A stretch of 64,000 nt of DNA, from assembly GCF_035222375.1 (NCBI RefSeq), contig NC_085890.1, positions 2,852,001 to 2,916,000 on the forward strand, given 5' to 3'. A program made the translations under genes and the position numbers. How positions within the stretch are numbered: the first letter of the stretch is position 1; each line of letters begins with the position of its first letter. Positions 12,527 to 23,781 of this stretch are shown piece after piece. Below the pieces are notes generated by a model. It did not search any database and was not told the origin of the DNA. It worked only from the letters and a program-made list of their open reading frames with translations. The DNA comes from Podospora pseudocomata. Lineage: Eukaryota > Ascomycota > Sordariomycetes > Sordariales > Podosporaceae.

Positions 12527-14148
12527 TCACTTCTCAGCCACGCCCTTCTCGGTCACGACCTCTACCTGCGCCGCTGGCTCACTCTTCTCAGCCACGGCCT
12601 CCTCCTCCCCCTCCGTTGGAACCTCCGGCAGCGGTATCTCCGGCAACGGCGCCTCTTTTTTCCCCGCCGTAGCAGCAGAAGTCGGTTTCGTCGTCTTCTC
12701 TGCCGCAGCAACATTCCCCTGTCCCGCCGCAGCCCTGGCACCACGCATCGAAGACCGCTGCTGCTGCGGCGCCGGGGCGTTCTGCACAAAAGGGTTATAC
12801 GGCGCCGGGGCGTAATACCCCCTCTGACTTGTTCTCACTCGTTGAGGTTGCTGAGGAGGCGCCGGCGTCGGCATAGGGGAGTAGTAACCCCCGTATTGAG
12901 CCGCTTGTTCGGGTGTGATGTAGGGGATAACCCCGTGAACAGACACACGCTGTGGTTGTCGTCGTGGTTGTTGGGGTGCCCAGCTTCCTGGAATTTGTTG
13001 GGTGGGAGGAGGAGGAGGTGGTGGTAATGGGGGGTGCTGCAAAGTTGGATGTGGTACATGCTGGAAGCCGGCGGGCAGAGGGTGGGAAGGATCATACGGG
13101 ATCTCCACTATCTGGACCTCCCGTCTGGCTCGGTTCCGCTGGTGAGCCTCGCCGCAGGCACCGACGAACAAGACGAGGTGAGTGAAGAATAACACAAAAT
13201 CAAAGGCTAAAAGGGCCTGGAAGAGTGCGAGTTCTTTGTCGGCTGTGTCCTGGTTGTCGAAATACCGGGACCAACCGTTGTATCCCCCTACGTTGGTGAC
13301 ATAGTGAACCATGATGCCGAACCCGGCCACGGCAAGGGCACCGACAATGAGGTTGAAGGTGATTAGCCATCCTGGGTGCAGGCCACGGTGGTCTTTGGAG
13401 AACCACATGGTCAACATCTCGATGACGATGAAGACGAGGGAGAGGATCGCCTGGTGATGTTAGCACTTTCCAACAGTGAGAGAGAGGTGAGAGATGGGAG
13501 ACATACCGCCGAGGCAGAAACACCGGAAATGTACGCTGATTCATGAATATACCAGTACCCGTAGTCTCCCGCAGAGATATACCCCGTAGCAACACTCAAC
13601 CCGATAACCAAGGCCGAAACCGCAACAGCAAAGAGCATTAGTCCAATCTTGACCTTGTGCCACTTGGGGTTGTGGGGGATTTCATAGGGCACTTCATCCT
13701 CCTCGCGCCGGGCGTCGTATGTTCCAAACACCGGCTGCAGATGGGCCGTTGGATGCGGGCCTGGGAGGGTGTCGAACCGTACAGCACCGCCCGATGGCTG
13801 CCCACCTTTTTGCGTCTCCTGGTGGGTTGGCGGGAGTGGCGTTGGTGAGAGTGCTGGGTTGGCATCGTTTACGTCCGTCTGTTGCTGTGGGGCGGCATCG
13901 TTTACCTCCGTCTGTTGCTGTTGACTGGCCTCGGGAACGTTCTCCTGTTGCTGTTGACTGCCCTCAGGAACATTCTCCTGCTGCTGTTGACTGGCATCGC
14001 TAACATCCCTCTGCTGCGGTTGACTGGCCTCGGGAACAGCCTCGGCAACAGCCTCAACAACCCCTTGCTTCTTTTGCTCAGTCCCAGCCTCGGCTTTGGG
14101 CTCCTCCGGTTTTGGCTGCGCAGCCGCGCTGTCGTCGTCTGCCATCAT
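12527..14148 (-). CDS. Four-TM membrane protein with Gln-rich head and Pro/Gln-rich tail
   Basis: Predicted complement(join(12527..13450, 13507..14148)), 521 residues; the 56-nt intron is GTATGT to CAG, phase 0. Residues 1-130 are disordered with tandem Gln-rich repeats built on QQQQENVPE. Four hydrophobic segments follow: KIGLMLFAVAVSALVIG, a second spanning the splice junction (SASAAILSLVFIVIEML), WLITFNLIVGALAVAGFG, and FDFVLFFTHLVLFVGA. After the last one comes a basic CGEAHQRNRARR motif, then about 200 residues of cytosolic-looking Pro/Gln/Tyr-rich tail ending in Ala/Glu repeats. The four-helix layout resembles MARVEL-like fungal membrane proteins, but I cannot confirm the family. A second Met codon directly follows the first, so the start could be 14145. 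An A-rich stretch near 12428-12455 probably belongs to the 3' UTR. Confidence 0.75.
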
Positions 14149-14871
14149 CCAACCCGTCCGTCCTTTCTATTTCCGATAAGCGCTGATAAGTACCTCAGTC
14201 GTGGGCGCGAGTTGATGGCCCGGATGTTACTTGGTAAATATCAAGCTCAAGGCGCGATATGATGTCGCGCAAACACTCAGTTGGGACTCATAGGGGAAAA
14301 AACGAGCGCGATTGACGAGAGAAATCCCATCAATGAAGAGAGAGGGGAAACAAGTGGAACGAACCACCAGCGACAGCGACGACGACGTCGTCTATTTAAA
14401 ATTGCTTTCCAGGCATCACTCTGGGCCTTAGGGCCGCCCCCTGGCTGTTGGTGCAGACCACAGGGGTTAGCTGTCGCTTGGCATTGGTTCGCGGTGGAAC
14501 GAGGGGACCGCCAAGAGCTCCGTTTTGTGATGTTTTGGGGAATTTTGGTCAGTGCTTGTGAGGAAATAACGAGATGCATGGGACTTGTGTAGAGTGCTGC
14601 TCCGTAATAAAACCCTCCAGTGACTCAACGAAGCCTGTTGGAAATGCTGTAGTTGCCTTGCTTGGTGATTCATGCCACTGATTTCGTCCACTGTGCGGCG
14701 TCCGTTGGAGGCAAAGTTCCTGCTTCACTCTTCCGCAGTGAAAATATCAACTTGGCCGTGCCCGTTGGGTATGGGGTATCATGTTCATAAAAGGGAAGCT
14801 GTCAGTACTATTACCAAAGATTTGACACGAAATCGCGCCGTGCTTGAACCTCTTTTGCCTTTTAACACTTT

Positions 14872-15573
14872 TTACTCCCGCTGTAAAACAACCACCAAGC
14901 CCATTATCCCGAGCATCACCGTCTTCATCCATGGGTGCTCAGACAGCATGATGGTGACATAACCGACGAAAGGCATATATCCAACGACGCTCCTGCTTCA
15001 ATGTTAGCATCCGCCCAGAAAGAACAATGCTGGTCACTAATCAGGAGCAACGCACCCAATAATATCTTCCCTAACCAGGTAGTTTTGCCCAGGGGCGTAG
15101 AGCTTCGTGTCGTCGGAATCGTTGTTGTCTCCCTTGGTCAAGAGCTTTGCAGTCGGCCTAGAATACCACCTGTCAATCACAAATCCCCCTAAACAGCCAC
15201 CACTGCCGCCGAATAACGAACCCAGTGCCAAACTTGCTGATAACCCTGTGCACGATTGGGATATCTTTATCCCTCACGTTATACACCACCACCTCGCCCA
15301 CGCTCGTTTCGGTAAACAGATTTCGGTTCCAAAGCAGAAGCAGGTCTCCTCTTTGGAAGGCAGGCTCCATGCTGCCGGAGAGGACGACGACGATCGGAGA
15401 GGGGGAATCGCTGATGACGGAGAGACCTTTCCACATCTATTATTCATTTTGTTAGCGGGCCTACTCAGGGAGCTGGTTGGCAGGGAACGCACCATAAAAG
15501 CCGTGGACAGTATCAGGCCAAAGTTCATGAGCTGGGCGGCGGCCTGCCGCGGGTTTCCTAAGGCTGATAACAT
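14872..15573 (-). CDS. SEC11: Signal peptidase complex catalytic subunit Sec11
   Basis: Predicted complement(join(14872..14992, 15056..15157, 15222..15436, 15493..15573)), 172 residues, the usual length for fungal Sec11. It cleaves signal peptides from proteins entering the ER. The N-terminus [19 protein letters not shown] leads into the single N-terminal membrane anchor (about residues 14-32). The serine-protease box [16 protein letters not shown] holds the catalytic Ser49, and PIVHRV holds the catalytic His90; the third box (LTKGDNN) carries conserved Asp residues of the Ser-His-Asp family S26B. The C-terminus has the second hydrophobic segment and ends VVVLQRE, as in other filamentous fungi. 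Three short introns (56, 64 and 63 nt) all keep frame. The exon boundaries are supported by the family's conserved sequence. Confidence 0.95.
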
Positions 15574-16424
15574 GTCTGCAGTATATGGGGAGAAATTGGT
15601 GTATGTGGTGCAGCCGGCAGGAGACGTTCGTTGCTGCGGCTTGGGAAGAGTTGTCTTGAATTCCAGGAGCTCGAATGGCTGATGGACGCGGAGACCACGG
15701 TGTCGAATTGGCAGTTTGTGATTGGAGCGTAATGCAAAGAGTGGGGCCGCTTTTTGTGGGTCATTGACTTTCTGAGAACCTTTGTGGTTTTGGAGATGTT
15801 CACCTTTTGGAGACCACTGTACTTTTCTTGACTTCCATAAGCACTAGCTAGCAATGTGTTTGCATCTACATGAGAGTTATGCTTTTCTTCAGAACCACTG
15901 ACTGGAAGCGTCCAACTCAACTTTCTCTTGGTAGCTACGTCTGTCTTGAGACGATTTCGCTCCAGTCGTTTGACACCTTCCTTCCATGTTGAACGTAGCC
16001 TTCAAGGCAAGTAAGTGCCTGTTGGCTATTCTGCTCCACGTCTCGGGCCCCGCTCATTGGGACCGTGTTTGCAGATGCCCCCCGTCTTGTTATCTCTCAC
16101 AGCTCAAGCTCCCTTGCTCATGCCTTCCAACCGGCCTGCGGATGGTCTGAGTTGATGAAGGCGTGCCTGCCTTATTGATGTCTTTCAGACTCAGACCCTC
16201 AACTTCCTCTCTGTCCTTAGATCAAGGCCACCTCTCTCTCTCTTCTATTCTTCGATCCTCTAAGATTCGACATCTCGCTCAACACCTCTTTTGGTTGCAA
16301 GTTGTTTTATAGCCATTGCTTCCTCACTCTTTGCTCAATCTGTTTACACAAAGCTCACGCAGAGCCCATCTGCCCCACGCTGCCTTCGCATCTCTAAAAC
16401 ACCGTCTCTTTGAGTACGGCCAGA
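15574..16424. other. Divergent promoter region between SEC11 and a membrane-protein gene
   Basis: About 850 bp separate the two start codons. The right part (16090-16400) is CT-rich, typical of a fungal 5' leader. No ORF of interest is seen. Confidence 0.55.
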
Positions 16425-17578
16425 ATGTCGACCGAAGAGCGAGCTCCGCTCTTGTCGACCCGCCAAGGTCTTCCTGTGGCCAACAGCTCCTTGACCGTTC
16501 AGGACCATCCCATCTTTCTTCGAGTTTGCCATTCCCCATGGCCATGGGTTAGCCAAAGCTGTTTGGTGTACCTTCGCGGTCTCATCTTCTGCTACCTCAC
16601 GGGTCTCGCCGGCATGCTCTTGCGCTACAAGTTTCACCACGAATATCCCCACAATGAGGGAAAGTCCAATTGGCATATCTTCTTCGAATTTGCCTCAGTG
16701 GCCTATCTCTTTTTCTGGCTTTATCACCTCATTACCTTTGTGAGTCGGTTCTCCGAGTAGCTATCCAAGGAACGGTCGCTGACGTCTTTGGTCTTTTGCA
16801 GTGCTGGAGCTTTACCCATCTCTTTTTCCCCGACGTCGACGAGGATGACAACAGCTGGGAATCTGTGCTTTTGTGCAAGATGTCTCCACCTCTTCAGACA
16901 CCAAAGTCCCGCAAGCGCTTGTACTTCAGCATCTTCTACACCATCTCCCATGTGTTTGTCTTTATGAACACGCTCATTTACTGGTGCATCTTGGTGCCGA
17001 AGGGGTACGGTCACCTTCCCAAGGGCAAGGAAGGCGAGCCGGTCTCGGATTCAACTTGTGAGTGACGTTTGGTTCAACGGACCGTTCGGTTGGGAATTTA
17101 CTCATGAGACAATAGGGAAGGATTTCTGGGGCCACGGATGGTTCGAGCCGTTCTGCATTCTCAATCTCTACCTGGTTACTTCGCTCATTGCCCTCTTCGA
17201 GATCTTTGTCTTGAATAGCATCAAGCGCCAGGTCCCTGTTCCTGCGCACGTTATCGCGACGGTATTCTTTCTCTCGGCTTACCTTGGCTGGGCCGCTTTT
17301 GGCAAGTGGTTCACCGGCTTGTATCCATTCTTCTGGATGGATCCCGAGATCATGAAGATGACCGAGTACATTGCGTCGTATGTTGCAGGATTCTTGTGCC
17401 TTGGACCTACAGGTGAGCAGCCATTTGCAGCAATTTCATGGTCCGATCTATGCTGACATCATGAACCACAGTCTTCGCCTTCATGTATGGACTCATTGGC
17501 ATGCGCGAGAACATGACTCACAAGGATGATGGGGACAAAAAGCAGCCTGCCCACAACAGGTCGCTCTTGGACGAGTAA
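16425..17578 (+). CDS. Multi-pass membrane protein of unknown function
   Basis: Predicted join(16425..16739, 16802..17057, 17116..17412, 17472..17578), 324 residues, with introns of 62, 58 and 59 nt, all starting GTGAG. It begins MSTEERAPLLSTRQG, an N-terminal acidic di-leucine-like signal (EERAPLL) often seen on vacuolar or endosomal membrane proteins. Hydrophobic segments occur near LVYLRGLIFCYLTGLAG, FASVAYLFFWLYHLITF, LYFSIFYTISHVFVFMNTL, FCILNLYLVTSLIALFEI, VIATVFFLSAYLGWAAF and YVAGFLCLGPTVFAF, giving about six spans. A conserved-looking FFPDVDEDDNSWESV loop follows TM2. The tail is short and charged (KDDGDKKQPAHN). I do not recognise the family with certainty; FAR-17a/AIG1-like is possible. 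All four exons join in frame, so the gene model is firm while the function is not. Confidence 0.8.
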
Positions 17579-18938
17579 ACAGGGCGACAAGGCGACATAT
17601 CGGACCCAAGTCAGTTTCTGTTGGTGAAGGAGGGGTGACTCATGTGAGAGGAAGTGGTGTTTGACATGCATCGTTATGTTCTTGATGGAAGATTGGTATT
17701 GTTATGACTGATGCGGAGGATCCTGTCCGGTAGTGTACACTAACACAAATGAAACAATAGAGGCAATCATTAACTTCAGGTCTCATGACTTGCAGTTCCT
17801 TTGCACCGGCAACGCTCCAAATCGTGAGGCTGACAGGGGTAGTTTGATGTTGAAGCTCACCAAGGGAGCCCTGGCCGGCACGCCGGCCAAGAGGGGCGGC
17901 CCGCCGCTCCTTTCTTGTCTTAAAAATGGCCCCACCTTCCCACCACAGTGGTTCGTGTGGGGTAAGCTTGGTTCCCCCTGACCAGTCAACCGCCCTGCTG
18001 CCCTTTTCCCATCAACCTCACCCGAAGATGGAAGCTGTGCGGATACCGCCAGTTCAGTCAGGTCGAAGTGCAGGACTCTCCATCACGGCCCAATGGGAGG
18101 AGACACTCATTGGGAGATAGATGTGCCGCGTGGCTAGTGTGATTCGATCTCTGGGTCTTTGATGGACCTATACCAGGTATCACCCCCATATCGAGGTGTG
18201 TGTGTCTGTCCGGGAGACGATATCACGGGCGTGCACGCACACAATTCTGTCAGAAGCAAGTGTCCGCCGAGACCTCCCGGGTTGTGCAGAGGAGGGAGAG
18301 CAAGCGCCGGCAGGTGAGGCTGTGCCGTGAAACCGATTCTTGCTTCGCTGTCACTGGAGGGTTGCTGAACACGTGCCCCGCAGAGGCAAAACCCATGCTG
18401 CACAATTGGACCTGTTGGAATCGTTCCCAAACTTTCCTAGAGGATGCAAATACAATGGCAAAAGCATTTCATTTGTCCTTTTATATCAATCCAATGGAGA
18501 ATATAGGACTGCTTAGCTAACTCTGCAAAAATAGTTGAAGCTGCTGTGATGGAAGTTCATGGACGGATGGAGCTACCCCTCATCTGAAGTGCCACAGTGC
18601 AAACCCCTGCTCGACAAACCCACAACCAGGGCCGCCTTGCACGCTAAATTCACAACGGCCATGTCTTCAGGGCTGACGACGACCGCGGCAATGTTGAAAT
18701 CGAAAAGGTATCGCAAGATGCCGCGCAAGAGATCAATTGCGTACGAGCAATGTGTCACTCGGATGCCAGATAGTGACGATGCCTGAGGCAGCTCGTCGAC
18801 GACACCTGCCATCCGTCCATTCATAAGTGACAACACAAGAACAGCTGTAGCCGGCCCCCAGCCCTGCTTGTTTTTCTTGTCGATCATGGGTTATTCCCAG
18901 GCACACACCTCTCTTTGTATCACCCCCCGCCTCCTGCA
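17579..18938. other. 1.4 kb gene-free stretch
   Basis: 3' UTR of the membrane-protein gene and distal promoter of the BTB gene. No supportable coding frame or RNA gene is seen. Confidence 0.55.
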
Positions 18939-18946
18939 TATAAATA
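18939..18946 (+). promoter_or_regulatory. TATA-box candidate for the BTB gene
   Basis: TATAAATA is followed by a long CT-rich stretch up to the predicted start at 19381, implying a 5' leader of about 410 nt. Confidence 0.5.
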
Positions 18947-19380
18947 CTTTCCCCACCCCCGCAGCTTTTGCATCCGTTTCCTCTTTTCCTCCCCCCCCTC
19001 TTCACACAACCAACGGGTCGCAAAGCTCTCTGGAGTCTTTCTGGAGTTCTCTCTTCAGGACCTCTCCGCCCCCGGACCCTGTCAATCGTTTTTGTGGCTC
19101 TCTCTCTCTCCCCCCCTCACTCTTTTTTCTCTTGCTTTTCCTTCGGGCCTTCATTCATTATTTTCGTCACTCTCTGAGAACATACATGGAAACTAGACAG
19201 TTGCAGTAATTCAGACACTAGTCTGACTTTTCTTTTGCTGTCTTTTTGCCTCATCCCGCACGCCTCGAGTCTTTATCGAACCGAAACCATACCATCATCA
19301 CCGCTGTCACCACCACTCCCATCACCTCCTCTACCGCTATCAGCTTCACCATAACCCGAAACAACAACACAACCGCCAAC

Positions 19381-20376
19381 ATGTTCAAGCGTTCTTTCCG
19401 AAGCCGTGAGACCAGCAACTCCCAGCGGGAGGCTGCCTCAACGACGATGGATTCACAACACCGCGTGGACAAGGCCGCGAGGCTGATGAGGAAGGGCTCC
19501 GTGCGGGATGCCCAAAAAGTGTCGAAATTGCAACGGTCGCTCAATAACAACGAGGAGACCTCGCGTACACAGAGTGTGCAGACGAGGCTCAACGACAAGT
19601 CTCTGGCCCCTTCACCCATCGTCACCCTGGTGGTGGGCGCAGAGGCACGGCTGTTTGCAGCGCACGAAGATGTGCTCTGCCAGTCGCCCTTTTTCGAGAG
19701 GGTGATTCGGAGCAACTTCACCGATGCGCAGAATAGAAGGATCTCCCTCCCAGACGAGGAGCCAGAGGTCTTCAGCGGTATCCTCGAATATCTCTACAAG
19801 GGCGACTATTACCCCCGCTTGTTGCACAACAAGCAGCGCAACTCTTGGGAGCTCGAGGACTCGCTTCCCCGTCGGGTCACGCCCCAAACCTCCCCGACGA
19901 TCAACGACTCACCTAAATTCGGAGGTGGCCGCGCAGGCCAAACCCCCCAGACCCCTGCGGCTGTCGAGGCGACCGTGTTCCTCTCGGGCATCGGCCAGCA
20001 CATCCTTCGCGACACGGCCATCTACTGCGCTGCTGATCGCTTTGGGCTGGAGGAGCTCAAGAGGCTGGCGCTGCGGAAGCAAGGATTGCAGGCCGGCATC
20101 GACGTCGGCACCATCCTCCGCAGCGCGCAGTACTGCTACGCCAACACGCCCGACTCAGACAGCCGTCTGCGCGCCCATTACCTAGCACTCATCATCCGGT
20201 GCCGCAAGACCTTTAAGCGCAGTGGCACCATGCAGGCCGAGATGGAGAAGTGCGGCAGCGACAACGTGTACGGCGAGGGAAGTGGGAAGTTGTTCTTTGA
20301 TCTGTTTGTTGCCATGTGCAACCACCTCGACGACGTCATCGATGCGAGCAACGCGCGGACCCCCAAGACGATCTAA
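19381..20376 (+). CDS. BTB/POZ domain protein
   Basis: Intronless, 331 residues. The start at 19381 (MFKRSFRSRETSNSQ) is preferred to an in-frame ATG at 19246, because the region between translates to low-complexity Thr/Ile/Ser and sits in a typical CT-rich leader. Residues about 79-145 form a BTB/POZ fold: TLVVGAEARLFAAHEDVLC, SPFFERVIRSNF, ISLPDEEPEVFSGILEYLYKG. BTB domains mediate dimerisation and often link substrates to cullin-3 ubiquitin ligase. A Ser/Pro/Thr-rich insertion (about 155-195) separates the BTB core from the C-terminal helices (DTAIYCAADRFGLEELKRLAL), which look like the end of the BTB plus a BACK-like extension. The N-terminal 70 residues are basic and probably disordered. 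Specific partners are unknown. Confidence 0.9.
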   Translation: MFKRSFRSRETSNSQREAASTTMDSQHRVDKAARLMRKGSVRDAQKVSKLQRSLNNNEETSRTQSVQTRLNDKSLAPSPIVTLVVGAEARLFAAHEDVLCQSPFFERVIRSNFTDAQNRRISLPDEEPEVFSGILEYLYKGDYYPRLLHNKQRNSWELEDSLPRRVTPQTSPTINDSPKFGGGRAGQTPQTPAAVEATVFLSGIGQHILRDTAIYCAADRFGLEELKRLALRKQGLQAGIDVGTILRSAQYCYANTPDSDSRLRAHYLALIIRCRKTFKRSGTMQAEMEKCGSDNVYGEGSGKLFFDLFVAMCNHLDDVIDASNARTPKTI

Positions 20377-21960
20377 GAGGGTGAACTGAATCAACCTTGC
20401 ACGCGTGGAAGGCAGCAGACAGATATCTGGCGTTACCAAGGTATGACAAGGAGGAATCTCTATACAAAGGGCAGGAAGCTGAATATTTGGATTGCGCATG
20501 TCGAGGGGATTTGACCGTGATGGGCTTGCGTCTTCTTTTTGCTCTTACTCAACATCCGGCGTTTTGGGTCTTTCTCATCCACATCTCCCAGATCTTCACA
20601 TCAGATTGGAAACACCATTTGGGAGACATTTCATTCACACTGAAATCTCTTCACTTCTTTCAAGGTTGGCCGACCAATTCCCTATTTTTGATGTACAAGA
20701 TTTGCGGAGTGAGGGGGGCCTAATGCCGATACACGATGTGAGTGTGGTTGCAAAGAGAGGAGACATTGCCGCAGCTCACAAAACCCTTCCCCTCTGCTCT
20801 CTGAATCTTCTTCTTTGCTTTGATTTCTCTTGCTTTTTGGAGCGTCGGGCTGTTTTTGGGACTTGTTTTTTTTGGTTTCTGATATCTCTGGAGTGTTTCC
20901 AGTTGGCTGGGGGAGCTAGTCTTCTCTGGTCGATCGATTCACATCCGGAGAGAGCAGGGACTTTGTTACAGTCGTTTTAAGAACAGGAAGCCTTTTCTCA
21001 TCGATACCCTCACCGTCAATTTCGTCTTTTCATGATGGAAACAAACAAAAACACGTCTTTGCCGCACACACACTCATCTCACACACTGAGAAAACCACAC
21101 AAAAAAAAGTCAACTCCCCCCCCAAACCATGGATTGTGTACTATTTTTTCTGTCTCATTTCCAGCTTGCTGGACTTGACGACGAAGACGACATTTTTTTT
21201 TCTTTTTTTTTTTGCTCTTTTCAATTTCGGGACCACGGAAACGGAACGGAACGGCCAATCTCAACTTTACGCAGCGTCACACAAATTGTGGACGTCTCCA
21301 ACACCACTCTCAGATTGAACAACAATACCCGGGGTTTTAGCTTGGATCTATTCGCAAACCCCAATGTGCATTTTTATCAGCAGCAAAAAAAGAAACATAT
21401 CCACGACAAAAAAAGAAAAACACAAACCACAACAACAATTTTTATTTCTTTTGTCTTTTTGTTTGCAACAAATCGACAGCGTTTACAACAATCAGGATGA
21501 TCATGGTTGGGGAGGGAGGGATTGGATGGAGCTTTTCCGGTGTTTTGCTTGCCTGCATGGATTGCCGGTAAATTTTTTTTACATCTTGCTGGACTTGAGG
21601 AAAAAGAAGAAGGATATACATTCACTTGTATCTCTTTATTTGTCACGAAACTTTTTTTGATGATGATACGTAACGAATCTTCTTTTTTTGGTCAATTTTG
21701 AGGAGGAGCCTTGTTTTATGCACAGACAAGGCTTGCCAGAAAAAACATAACAGCACACCTTGAGTCCTAGCGATGATGGCTTAAAGGGTCAGATTAGGAT
21801 TTTAATGGGAGACGAAAAAGAGTCGGCCACCTCAGATATTTGTTCCCTTGCTTTGGTGCTGTGATGTGATGAGGTGTTTGGTTCATACTGCCAGAAGACC
21901 AAACCGCCTTCACCCCGTTACCCCCTTACGTCCCACCTCCACCATATCATCCACAGCTCT
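20377..21960. other. 1.6 kb convergent intergenic region with many T-runs
   Basis: This lies between the BTB gene (plus) and the DUF1349-like gene (minus), so it is mainly 3' UTR. It is AT-richer than its surroundings with repeated poly-T and poly-A runs (for example 21192-21211 and 21385-21425). Frames of 60-160 codons are low-complexity Phe/Leu/Lys translations and are not called. Confidence 0.5.
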
Positions 21961-22608
21961 CTACTCCTTCCACTTAACGTCCATCTCCTTCACCTCAGCC
22001 ACCAACTCCCCCAATTCCCCCTTTGCCGGTCTCGCCGCCATAGCCTCGACTTTCACCGTCCAGCTTTCCAAGTCAGCGAGCCCATAAACCCAGCAAATCT
22101 CCCTCACGGGGACCTTGGTCCCATCACTGAGGACTTGGTAGACCCAGAGGGACACCCCGTTATCGTCTCCCTCTTTTTGGATCGAGATTGTCGTCCAGGG
22201 GGTGGAGGTGTCGGGGTCGGGGGTGAGGGCGGAGACGGACCAGTCGGCCCAGTTGTCGCAGGAGACTACCGAGAGGCGGGGGGAGGAGTTGTAGTATTCG
22301 ATGCCGGCTTTGATCCACTTTTTGAGGGAGGGGGAGGAAGGGGAGGAAAAGGTGAGGAGGAGGCCGGATTGGTCGTATTGGTGGTTGTAGGGGAGGCGGA
22401 AGGTTAGGTTTGTGGAGAGGAAGAGGGGGAGGGGGGAGGAGGGGGTTAGGTGGGAGGGGGTGGATGTTGGTGCTGGAGGGGGTTAGCGAGGTGGTGTTGG
22501 AGGGGTGGGAGAAAAAGGGGAGGTACCGTTGAAGATGTCTTTGGAGGGGGGCTTGCGCCAGATGTCGGTTGCTGGGGGAGCGCGGATGGTGAAGGGTGAG
22601 GAGGACAT
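21961..22608 (-). CDS. DUF1349-like (concanavalin-A-like fold) protein
   Basis: Predicted complement(join(21961..22472, 22527..22608)), 197 residues; a 54-nt intron GTACCT to CAG, phase 1. It begins MSSSPFTIRAPPATDIWRKP. The core matches the DUF1349 family (related to the yeast 'regulation of enolase' protein and bacterial YesU): YNHQYDQSGLLLTF, KKWIKAGIEYYN, LSVVSCDNWADWS, SIQKEGDDNGVSLWVY, VREICWVYGL. The family has a beta-sandwich fold and is thought to bind carbohydrate, but no reaction is established. The C-terminus ends in a charged helix (EVKEMDVKWKE). Length is normal for the family. The second half of exon 1 and the start of exon 2 are Ser/Pro/Thr-rich and weakly conserved. Confidence 0.85.
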
Positions 22609-23781
22609 TTTGAGGTTTTACGGAGGTGGGTTGATGATGGATGATGGGATGTCAAAGGAGTGAGGGTGAGCAAAGATATTTATGCTGAAGCATGGACTGA
22701 GGCATAGCTACATGAATACGAGAAAAGGGGACGTTAAACGCTGCTGCTGCAAAACAACACGACATGTGGTCACTCGAGTCGCTGAGGCGCACCACAGCGG
22801 GGTCTGCTGCCCGGTGAAAGGAAGCGGGGCGGCTTCTCACCTGCCGGATTTGCATTTGAGCACGGCATTTGCGACGTTGCTGCTGTCGGAGTTTCTCAGC
22901 TGAGACAGGCCCGAATTGGCAGTTCCGCCTGGTGGTGGGTTCATCAAGGATGTTGTTACCTGTGGCAGTGTAGGAAGCCAAACATCGAAGAAGGAGGGCC
23001 GGCCCGTAATCCCCAGGGTCGCTGGCAGTCGAATGGTCGGTGACGAAGTGAATTGAGGACGGGTGGGCGCAGGCAATCAACGGCTTGAGGGCAGACTGAG
23101 GTGGCGGGTTGGCAGCGAGAGAGCTGAAAATGTTTGAATTGCAGGGCACTAGGCAAATCTACCAGTCTTTTGTTGAACGCCGTCATTTGTCCATCGACGG
23201 GCCGAATGCAAAGCTCGCAAAAAAGTGTTTGGAGCCGTGTTCGAATCTTGACGTTCGTACCCCTGTCAGACTGCTGACTCACCCGGTGGCCCAAGCTTTC
23301 CACCGACTTTTTTGGCAGAGCCCTCAACACCCCGCTTGACCATTCGCCCAGTTTTGCAAAATTCAATCTCCACACACAGTTCTCACCTCGCAGAACTCTT
23401 TTCCCGCACCAGTATCACCGCCCTTGGCCAGGAATTCTATCCAATCGTGTTACACCCCTTTCCCCCCTTATTCTCATCTTTCACGGAAGAGTTGGCCTGA
23501 GGGCATCACCATCTTCTGCGAGTTGCCAGCTTTGAAATCGCGACTCTGCAGTCTCTCCTGGCAGAGGAGCCCCGCCAAAGCTGTTTCTGGTGGGCGACGA
23601 ACGCGTCGGCTGCTTTGCTTGTCTCTCTGCAACCTTGAGACTTGCTGCCGGCCATCAATCTTCACCACCAACTCATCTCTCACGGCTCTCACAACAGCCA
23701 ACCATCCACCGCCACCCCCTTTTCACTTCTCTCAACAAGAACAACACGATTTGAGACGGACAACAAGCCAAACCAGCAATC
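22609..23781. other. Divergent promoter region between the DUF1349-like gene and BRF1
   Basis: About 1.2 kb without a supportable gene. CT-rich from about 23440 to 23760, in keeping with a 5' leader for BRF1. Confidence 0.55.

Noticed and set aside
20492-20980. 162-codon plus-strand frame after the BTB gene
   Set aside because: Phe/Leu/Ser-rich translation of T-rich 3' UTR sequence.
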